Source of the DNA: Proteiniphilum sp. UBA5283
GTDB taxonomy: Bacteria > Bacteroidota > Bacteroidia > Bacteroidales > Dysgonomonadaceae
DNA length: 25,917 bases
Direction: 5' to 3'
NCBI GenBank assembly: GCA_002408485.1
Contig: DHSP01000035.1
Location: 1 to 25,917 of the forward strand
Shown one piece after another: positions 15,268 through 21,111 of this stretch. A model generated the notes under the pieces. That model was not told the DNA's origin. It did no database searches and saw only the letters and a list, made by a program, of their open reading frames with translations. The position numbers were made by a program, and so were the translations under genes. How positions within the stretch are numbered: position 1 is the stretch's first letter; each line of letters starts with the position of its first letter.

Positions 15268-15738
15268 TTAAATGGATATATCGATCACTTCAAATGTCAG
15301 GGTTCCCGAAGGGACGACGATCTCGGTCACATCGCCCACCGTTTTTCCCAGCAATCCCTGGGCAATGGGTGTGTTCACGGCGATTTTGCCGCTCTTCAGA
15401 TCGGCTTCGCTTTCCGACACAAGGGTATAGGTCATCGTCTTTTTTGTCTGCACGTTTTTGATGGTGACCTTGTTCATAATTTTCACCTCATCGGTGCCGA
15501 TGGTGCTCTCGTCGATCAGCCGGGCAGTAGCAATAAGGCTTTTCAGTTGAGCAATTTTAGCCTCTAGCATTCCCTGCGCCTCCTTGGCTGCATCGTATTC
15601 AGCATTTTCCGACAAATCACCTTTGTCTCTGGCTTCCGCAATCTGTCGCGAAATTTCGGGCCTCTGTACAGATTCCAATTCTATCAATTCTTCTTTCAAT
15701 TTCCGAAGGCCCTCTTCGGTCATGTAAGTAACTGCCAT
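15268..15738 (-). CDS. greA: Transcription elongation factor GreA
   Basis: A 156-residue GreA that enters the RNA polymerase secondary channel and stimulates cleavage of backtracked RNA. The N-terminal coiled coil (about 1-75) carries the conserved tip acidic residues D41 and E44 in the DLSENAEYDAAKEAQ motif. The C-terminal FKBP-like domain (about 80-156) has ISIDTPIAQGLLGK-like residues (NTPIAQGLLGKTVGD). Length is standard. It has the best-formed long-spacer promoter in the window (TTTG-N20-TATCTTTG) about 100 nt upstream, and a terminator-like hairpin sits in its leader. It is the first gene of an operon with the HIT gene. Confidence 0.97.
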   Translation of the reverse strand: MAVTYMTEEGLRKLKEELIELESVQRPEISRQIAEARDKGDLSENAEYDAAKEAQGMLEAKIAQLKSLIATARLIDESTIGTDEVKIMNKVTIKNVQTKKTMTYTLVSESEADLKSGKIAVNTPIAQGLLGKTVGDVTEIVVPSGTLTFEVIDISI

Positions 15739-15776
15739 AATTTTTTTGTTTTACTATTTTATGAATACTCAACACA

Positions 15777-15820
15777 ATGAAAAAGAATTCCGGCCTTTGC
15801 ATAAGACCGGAACTCCCTTT
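15777..15820 (-). terminator. Terminator-like hairpin in the greA leader / downstream of the TlpA-like gene
   Basis: On the minus strand GAGTTCCGG and CCGGAATTC (15806-15814 to 15785-15793, with one G-T pair) form a 9-bp stem around a 12-13 nt loop. Flanking AAAAA and TTTTT can extend the stem, and the 3' arm ends in a T tract. It sits downstream of both the TlpA-like gene and the greA promoter, so it may terminate the former and attenuate the latter. Confidence 0.6.
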
Positions 15821-15839
15821 TTCCATGATGTAATTGTCA

Positions 15840-15871
15840 CAAAGATAAACGCTTTATTCAGAAAAACCAAA
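15840..15871 (-). promoter_or_regulatory. Housekeeping-type promoter of greA
   Basis: On the minus strand TTTG (15868-15871), 20-nt spacer and TATCTTTG (15840-15847) fit the Bacteroidetes consensus. The predicted leader is close to 95 nt. Confidence 0.65.
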
Positions 15872-15888
15872 TTTTAGCGCATAAATTT

Positions 15889-17052
15889 TTACCACATTTT
15901 ACTCAACTCTGCCGATAGCTTTGCATAATCCTCCACACGGGCCACCACGTCACCCTCTCTGTTCAGGATGAAGGCTGTAGGAATTTCTCTCACGTTATAC
16001 ATGGCCAGCAAACGTGTATTCACCGACTGTGGATCACGGACGGTAATCCAGGGAAGATTGTCGGCCGATATTTTCCAGAAGTGCTCGTCGGAATCGAACG
16101 AGATCTGGTATATTTCGAAACCTTTCGACTTGTGCTGCTGGTAAAGGGCATTCAATTCCATGTTGTGTTTTGGGGAGAAGTCGGCATTGTACACCACGAA
16201 ATCGAGCAACACCACTTTTCCCCGTAATGAAGACAGGGACACTTTCTCTCCATTCACCTCCTGCAGCACGATATCCGGCAGTCCGGTTCCCGTCACCACA
16301 GGCACGTTCTGCAGTAGCTCCTGTTGTTGTTCCTGCCGGCGGCGTACTTTCAAGGCATTCATCGTAAACTCATAAAGATGTTTGGTCCGCTCCGTTCCGG
16401 GATAATAACGATTCCACGAAGTAGCTACGGCGCCGAACATGGCGTAATCCTGTTTGTTATAAGGATCGAAGATCAGATAATTGTTTATTTTCTGAAAAAC
16501 CGCATAGTAAGCAGCAGCACCGCCTGGATTTCCCAGGATAAGGCGAGTAATTTTTCCTTTGTAATCGTTCAGGACACTATCGAGTTGCGCAATAAAAGCC
16601 ATGTCTTCCATCAATCCGGCTTTGTGTTGTTTTTCCAGCCCTTCTATTTTACCGGCTGTCTGCATCACAAGGAGATCCACCTCCTTCAGCTGATTGTTTA
16701 CCGGTGAATCGGCCACGGTGAAGGAGCGATACAAATCGGATGCATCGGCCGAAACCTGCAAAGTCTCCACCGAGTCCACGGCAAAAGTCGCAATTTGATT
16801 TCCAATACGCAGTTGATAAAACTCCGGATTTACAGGCGCCGGCTGTTTAAAGGAAAACGACCCGTTTTTTTCAAGAATTACCGAATCGAGCTTTTCTACT
16901 CCTGCTAGTCCGCGATGTTCCAGATAAAGCGTATCGCCCATGGCAGAATCAATATTTCCACTGACCCGGAAAACGTCTCCCTTTTTGCATGCTGTCAGCA
17001 CTCCGCCAATCAGCAAGGCTGTCAATACAATTCTTTTCGTAATCTTATTCAT
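15889..17052 (-). CDS. DUF4369 / TlpA-like lipoprotein with a cysteine-less thioredoxin domain
   Basis: A 387-residue lipoprotein: signal peptide with lipobox LTAC and lipid-bearing Cys22, an N-terminal DUF4369-like beta domain (about 25-115), a helical middle section (about 120-250), and a C-terminal thioredoxin/AhpC-type fold (about 255-387). In active TlpA proteins the segment after LLDF contains WCxxC. Here it reads YNADFSPKHN (288-297) with no cysteine; Cys22 is the only Cys in the mature protein. The cis-proline loop EIPTAF (P358) is retained, so the fold should be kept but thiol-disulfide exchange is not possible at this site. Such cysteine-less members are, from memory, frequent in Bacteroidales. 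It has its own TAAGTTTG box; greA follows downstream. Confidence 0.9.
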   Translation of the reverse strand: MNKITKRIVLTALLIGGVLTACKKGDVFRVSGNIDSAMGDTLYLEHRGLAGVEKLDSVILEKNGSFSFKQPAPVNPEFYQLRIGNQIATFAVDSVETLQVSADASDLYRSFTVADSPVNNQLKEVDLLVMQTAGKIEGLEKQHKAGLMEDMAFIAQLDSVLNDYKGKITRLILGNPGGAAAYYAVFQKINNYLIFDPYNKQDYAMFGAVATSWNRYYPGTERTKHLYEFTMNALKVRRRQEQQQELLQNVPVVTGTGLPDIVLQEVNGEKVSLSSLRGKVVLLDFVVYNADFSPKHNMELNALYQQHKSKGFEIYQISFDSDEHFWKISADNLPWITVRDPQSVNTRLLAMYNVREIPTAFILNREGDVVARVEDYAKLSAELSKMW

Positions 17053-17120
17053 AAAAAAAGTATCTTTATTTAATTTTTCCCGGCACCGGGCCTTCTTTCA
17101 TACTACAGGAAATAAAACTG

Positions 17121-17128
17121 CAAACTTA
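17121..17128 (-). promoter_or_regulatory. Candidate -7 box (TAAGTTTG) for the TlpA-like gene
   Basis: TAAGTTTG on the minus strand fits TAnnTTTG, 69-76 nt before the ATG. No TTTG at -33. Confidence 0.45.
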
Positions 17129-17207
17129 ACCATTTTTCAGCGAATAAAGAGGGGAGCATCCTGTTTTTATATTTTCATTCCGCAGAGTAATGTTCGATAT
17201 ATTAGTT

Positions 17208-17215
17208 TAGTTTTG
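17208..17215 (+). promoter_or_regulatory. Possible -7 box (TAGTTTTG) for the hybrid kinase gene
   Basis: TAGTTTTG fits TAnnTTTG on the plus strand but lies about 300 nt before the ATG, which would imply a long leader containing all the dyads listed for this region. No clear -33 element. Confidence 0.25.
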
Positions 17216-17440
17216 GCCGGAAAGGATAATTCTGCGTGTCTGTTTTTGGTATATAATGCACGCCTGATTGTGCTATCGGACTGTTGTCAACAGCACATTT
17301 CGTGCAATATTTTTGTTAATTATATTTAATTTTACTCTTTCTGTCCTTTTGGAGAAAAATTTAGGGTTGTACAGAAAGAAAAAAACTTGTGGGAAATGTA
17401 AAATAAAACTAAATTGCAACAGATTTGGTTGAAGTAGCGC

Positions 17441-17481
17441 AGGGAGGAAATATACATACCTCCCTACTGTGTACGTACACA
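17441..17481 (+). promoter_or_regulatory. Two adjacent dyads upstream of the hybrid kinase
   Basis: A 7-bp stem AGGGAGG/CCTCCCT with an 11-nt loop (17441-17465) is followed within 3 nt by the perfect 14-bp palindrome TGTGTACGTACACA (17468-17481). The second ends 40 nt before the kinase ATG. Either could be an operator for a dimeric regulator or an RNA structure in the leader. Confidence 0.4.
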
Positions 17482-17521
17482 CATTTTATCGGAAAAATAA
17501 CCACACATAGTAATTGCACGT

Positions 17522-19339
17522 ATGAACCTTTTTTTGAATCAGCTTTCTGGCTTCCGTGAAAATATTGCCCTCATCCGGTCTTGGATAAATGGCGACTGCG
17601 CTGAACATCTCCCTAACGGGGAAAATTTATTAATCCTCTCTGTTGTCGGGGATAATATGGGCATCAGAGGTGCCTACGTTGAGCTGATGTTTTTCCTGAT
17701 CGTCACCATGATGCTGTTGATATTTGCGCTTCGTGAGCGAACAAAAAGGAACCGGATTTTGCAAAACGAAGAACAGATACGCAGTGATTTTTTTTCCAAG
17801 ATTACCCACGAATTCCGCACCCCGGTCACCATCATCCTGGGGTTAAGCAAACAACTCCGCGAACAGAAAGAACTTTCCGGCAACAACTCACTCGTCTACC
17901 TCAGCGCAATAGAACGCCAGGGGCGGAATCTATCGGACCTGGTGAACCAGCTGCTCGATATAGCCAACTTGCGTACGACGGGAGATTCCGTGGAGTGGAA
18001 AACCGGAAACATTGTTGCCTTTGTGGAAATGGTTCACGAAACCTACAGCATCTATGCGAAACATCAGGAGATGGAATTGCAGTTTTTCAGCGACGAAACC
18101 GAGATCGAAACCGATTTTGTACCGGGCTATCTGAACAAGATCCTGCGAAATCTGCTCTCCAACGCGATCAAGTACAGCGAGCCGGGCTCCAAAATAAACC
18201 TTGTGATTACAAGGAACAGGAAAGATCCGAAGAAAATCATTTTGAAAGTTATCGACCATGGTCAGGGAATCAAAAAGGAGGACCTGCCGCATATTTACGA
18301 TCTGTTTTTCAAGAGTCCTCATAGCGATGCTCAAGCCAGTAGCGGGATAGGACTTGCTCTGACCAAGCAACTGGTCGAAAATCTAAATGGCGCCATACGC
18401 GTCGAAAGTGAGGAAGGAAAAGGCTCAGAGTTTACCGTAGAGTTGCCTGTCCGTCGAAGTGAAAAGAAATTGTACGCCTACTGGATTCCGGAGAAGAAGA
18501 ATCATGTACCCACGACAGATTACCCGAAAGCACCGACATACGAAGAACTATTATCTTATAAACCGAACGACAATGATCCGCGTACCACCTTATTATTGGC
18601 GGAAGACAACAAAGACATCGCAATATACACCCGATCTATTTTCAAAGAGGAGGCTTTCAACATTATCTATTGTTACAACGGAGAAGAGGCGCTGAGGATG
18701 GCCAATGAGCATTTGCCAGATATCGTCATAACCGATGTGATCATGCCCAGAATGAACGGGCTGGAATTGTGCAAAGAGATGAAAAATTCGCCTCTGCTCA
18801 GCCATATTCCCATCATCATTATTTCGGCCAAAAATGAGGAACAGGATTATATTGAAGGATTGAGATGCGGTGCAGATGCTTATATACGCAAACCATTCCA
18901 GCCGGAGGAACTGCTTGTGCGGGTTGAGAACATACTCAAATCACGCAACCTGTTGAAGGATAAATACCACAGGGCCGTCATCAAAGACGAGAACGAACTC
19001 AACGACAACGTAAACGTGGAATTTCTGCGTCACGTCACCGACATTATCTATCGTGAGATGAAAAATCCCGACTTCACCACCAAAAAGCTGGCACAGGAAT
19101 TGGCGATCAGCGTTTCCCAGCTAAATAAAAAGCTGAACGCCACCACGGGATTTCCGGCATCAACCTATATTTTACAGGTAAAATTGAGTTATGCTAAAAA
19201 GATTCTGGCATCCCAGCACAAGACCATCGGCGAGGTGGCCGCAGAATGTGGTGTGTATGATGTGAACTACTTCTCGCGTGTCTTTAAAAAGCAAACAGGT
19301 GTCACTCCCACACAGTATAAGCGACTACCGCCTCATTAA
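17522..19339 (+). CDS. Hybrid histidine kinase / response regulator with AraC-type output (HTCS-like, no large sensor)
   Basis: A 605-residue one-protein two-component system. After a short N-terminal segment (1-50) comes one membrane helix (about 52-70). HisKA follows with H96 in FFSKITHEFRTP, then HATPase_c with the N box (NLLSNAIKYSEPG, 210-222), G1 box IDHGQGI (244-250) and G2 box SSGIGLAL (273-280). The receiver domain (about 355-475) has acidic E361-D362, phosphoacceptor D405 in VITDVIMP and K457 in IRKPF, and an AraC/HTH_18 DNA-binding domain closes the protein (about 500-605). Classical Bacteroidetes HTCS proteins carry a large periplasmic beta-propeller sensor; here it is absent. The ATG at 17522 is preferred; a later ATG (codon 46) would leave almost only the helix. 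A regulator of the downstream surface genes is possible by position only. Confidence 0.93.
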   Translation: MNLFLNQLSGFRENIALIRSWINGDCAEHLPNGENLLILSVVGDNMGIRGAYVELMFFLIVTMMLLIFALRERTKRNRILQNEEQIRSDFFSKITHEFRTPVTIILGLSKQLREQKELSGNNSLVYLSAIERQGRNLSDLVNQLLDIANLRTTGDSVEWKTGNIVAFVEMVHETYSIYAKHQEMELQFFSDETEIETDFVPGYLNKILRNLLSNAIKYSEPGSKINLVITRNRKDPKKIILKVIDHGQGIKKEDLPHIYDLFFKSPHSDAQASSGIGLALTKQLVENLNGAIRVESEEGKGSEFTVELPVRRSEKKLYAYWIPEKKNHVPTTDYPKAPTYEELLSYKPNDNDPRTTLLLAEDNKDIAIYTRSIFKEEAFNIIYCYNGEEALRMANEHLPDIVITDVIMPRMNGLELCKEMKNSPLLSHIPIIIISAKNEEQDYIEGLRCGADAYIRKPFQPEELLVRVENILKSRNLLKDKYHRAVIKDENELNDNVNVEFLRHVTDIIYREMKNPDFTTKKLAQELAISVSQLNKKLNATTGFPASTYILQVKLSYAKKILASQHKTIGEVAAECGVYDVNYFSRVFKKQTGVTPTQYKRLPPH

Positions 19340-19994
19340 AACGAAAAGGTGTTGCCAACAGTGCAAAGTAACACTTATTGATATTTCAGGGGCTCTGCTA
19401 AACATATTTTCATCAATTACCTTAAATCCTCAACTCCTTTTCAATCTCGCGGACGAAAAACTCGATTCCATATGAAGACGAGCATCTATCCCTATACCAC
19501 TCTCATATAGAAGTTTTTACAATAATAAAAGTAAATTTCGAAAAAGTATTATGGATTCATAAAACAAAGTTTACCGTGTTATACAAAGAAGACATTTAGC
19601 ACACTTTTACCACTCTTTATCAGACACTTACAATCAATTCCGAGCAATAAATGCTAGCCTCTACAAATGTTAAAGCGCATTTTATGCTATATTTAACAAA
19701 ATAAATCCTAACCGCAGATATGACAAAAGCGTATGTTTGCGTTCGAAATAAAAGAGTGGACGAAAGGACACCTCAAATTTTCTAAACGTACGGAACATGA
19801 TAATAATGAGTTAACGTGAAAAACGGCAAACGGTCAGAGCTTTAACGATAAACGTATAAAAGAAATGCTCCAGGCTTTATAAAAATGCAGCAATCACCAA
19901 AAGACAGTATCATTCAATCTTTTAGCACGATTAACAAAAAAAAAGAAATCCGGGCTACCCAATAAATCTGAAACAAACAATTAAATAAAAATAT
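19340..19994. other. 655-nt gene-free region before the HU-like gene
   Basis: An AT-rich stretch with stop codons in all frames and no supported gene. It contains a candidate -7 box (19732), a short direct repeat TTTAGCAC (near 19597 and 19921), and two frames of about 20 codons (one starts at 19720, MTKAYVCVRNKRVDERTPQI) that look like chance. No terminator for the kinase gene is obvious. It may hold an unrecognised RNA or operator for the surface-gene cluster, or be the remains of a lost gene. Confidence 0.5.
19732..19739 (+). promoter_or_regulatory. Candidate -7 box (TATGTTTG) for the HU-like gene
   Basis: TATGTTTG fits TAnnTTTG on the plus strand and is the only match in the 655-nt gap. 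It would give an unusually long leader of about 250 nt. No -33 TTTG. Confidence 0.35.
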
Positions 19995-20372
19995 ATGAAG
20001 TATCGACTTGTTCAAAAAGCGAATCCACTGGAGCCAGAATCAAAACGCAAGTGGTATGCCAGCCCAGTGAAAGCAGGGACCATCAATAATTACCAGCTAA
20101 GCAAGGGCATTGCCGGTAAGTCATCCCTTACACGGGGTGCCGTAATGAATGTAATTGAAAATATGGTGGATGAAATTCCCCGGTATTTAATTGAAGGCTA
20201 CAGCGTGAACCTAAATAACCTCGGAACACTGCGGCTCTCACTTTCCAGCGAGGGAGCAAGCAACCCCGGTGAGTTCTCAGGCGACAACATCAAGAATATG
20301 CGTGTTGTTTTTACGCCGTCGCCGGAGTTTAAGAAGATATTACAGGAAATATCATTTGAACAAACCGACTGA
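19995..20372 (+). CDS. HU-family (HU-HIG type) histone-like DNA-binding protein
   Basis: A 125-residue protein of the Bacteroidetes HU-related family (TIGR01201/HU-HIG type). It begins with MKYRLVQKANP and a KWYASP segment, followed by the HU core: helices with QLSKGIAGKSSLTRGAVMNVIENMVDEIPRYLIEG (about 38-72), then VNLNNLGTLRLSLSSEG and the beta-arm region, ending in NMRVVFTPSPEFKKILQ. These proteins differ from canonical HU by an N-terminal extension and often sit beside surface or polysaccharide genes. Its function is inferred as nucleoid binding or local regulation. It is 66 nt upstream of the 210-residue protein gene on the same strand, so the two are probably cotranscribed. Confidence 0.9.
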   Translation: MKYRLVQKANPLEPESKRKWYASPVKAGTINNYQLSKGIAGKSSLTRGAVMNVIENMVDEIPRYLIEGYSVNLNNLGTLRLSLSSEGASNPGEFSGDNIKNMRVVFTPSPEFKKILQEISFEQTD

Positions 20373-20438
20373 GGTTGCACCAGACAACCAGACCTTATAT
20401 TCCGGGAATCCGGAGAATTGAATTAAGAAAAAACAAAA

Positions 20439-21071
20439 ATGGCCCACTTCCGCAATCACTTCCCTAAAAAGTCATCACAAGGTGTTCAAACGCTTATGCT
20501 TCATTCGCTGGGCTTTGTGACCGGTGATCCCACCATCAGGATTGGATATCCTTTTGTGTTTCACCCGGGTGTTCAGGTTACTGTTACCGAACCGGGAGAT
20601 GCCAAATGGGTATACATGATGCTGCCGGTGCCAAAGGGAAGTCTGATTACGGAAATAAAAGTGGCTTTTCACCGGTCAGGCATCCAAAACTATATATCCC
20701 ATATCCGACTTGTGTCACAAAGGGAGCCAGTCACTGCCGAGGTGGTACACGACGATAAAATTGAAACGGACAGTTCCTCCATCAGCGTGGCTCGCTCTTC
20801 CTGCCATGTAGTTGTAAACAAAAGCATTATGCTAAAGATATGCATGAAGTTCGCCAATACAGACGACATGATTGAATTTGGATCGGTGGAAATTGACCAT
20901 GTCCCCGATTACCAAAAAAAACTGGTGGCTGAGGAAGAAGACAAAGCTTGCCGGGAGGATACCCAAATTTATAAATACAACAACAAGCAGTCGGAGAAAC
21001 AACCTTCTCTCGCTGATTTGTTTTTTCAGAAAAAAAGAAAAAAACAATTTCTAATAAATAGAAAACCTTAG
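20439..21071 (+). CDS. Unrecognised 210-residue protein in the surface-lipoprotein cluster
   Basis: I do not recognise this protein. Residues about 30-155 look like a beta-sandwich, alternating hydrophobic strands such as IRIGYPFVFHPGVQVTV, KWVYMMLPVPKGSLITEIKV and ISHIRLVSQ, ending with MIEFGSVEIDHVPDY. The C-terminal 50 residues are highly charged and finish in a basic tail (FFQKKRKKQFLINRKP). No signal peptide or membrane segment is visible, so it is predicted cytoplasmic. It is flanked by the HU-like gene (66 nt upstream) and the large lipoprotein gene (40 nt downstream), which suggests one transcript. A-rich runs near 21027-21047 encode the basic tail. A role with the neighbours is only a contextual guess. 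Confidence 0.85.
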   Translation: MAHFRNHFPKKSSQGVQTLMLHSLGFVTGDPTIRIGYPFVFHPGVQVTVTEPGDAKWVYMMLPVPKGSLITEIKVAFHRSGIQNYISHIRLVSQREPVTAEVVHDDKIETDSSSISVARSSCHVVVNKSIMLKICMKFANTDDMIEFGSVEIDHVPDYQKKLVAEEEDKACREDTQIYKYNNKQSEKQPSLADLFFQKKRKKQFLINRKP

Positions 21072-21111
21072 TGATATATTTTAATTAATCATTTTTTAAA
21101 TTTTTTGATGT

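Larger units (their letters stand above)
17053..17521. other. Intergenic region between the TlpA-like gene and the hybrid kinase gene
   Basis: A 469-nt divergent region with no supported gene. It contains the TlpA-like gene promoter, a possible plus-strand -7 box at 17208, and several dyads: CTGTTG-T-CAACAG (17281-17293), CTTTCTGT/ACAGAAAG (17337-17344 and 17371-17378), AGGGAGG/CCTCCCT (17441-17447 and 17459-17465) and the palindrome TGTGTACGTACACA (17468-17481). The last two lie 40-80 nt before the kinase start. Confidence 0.6.

Noticed and set aside
15617..15826. 69-codon frame starting in the greA leader on the minus strand
   Set aside because: It overlaps the greA 5' end in another frame and its first half is the terminator-like hairpin; no family resemblance.
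16940..17329. 129-codon plus-strand frame between the TlpA-like gene and the kinase
   Set aside because: Its first part is antisense to the TlpA-like gene, the composition is not protein-like, and no start signals or homology were recognised.
17337..17378. CTTTCTGT/ACAGAAAG inverted repeat as a terminator
   Set aside because: The arms are 26 nt apart, no T tract follows on the plus strand, and neither flanking gene ends here, since both diverge from this region.
19278..19475. 65-codon frame overlapping the kinase 3' end
   Set aside because: It begins inside the AraC domain in another frame and continues through AT-rich sequence without a ribosome binding site; likely chance.
19720..19785. 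21-codon frame in the 655-nt gap
   Set aside because: Its codons run across the candidate -7 box and there is no homology or ribosome binding site; treated as chance.
19784..19793. AAACGTACGG as a possible invertible-promoter repeat
   Set aside because: It is a 9/10 match to the repeat I recall for Bacteroides Mpi sites, but no matching inverted copy was found in the gap and no recombinase gene is in the window.
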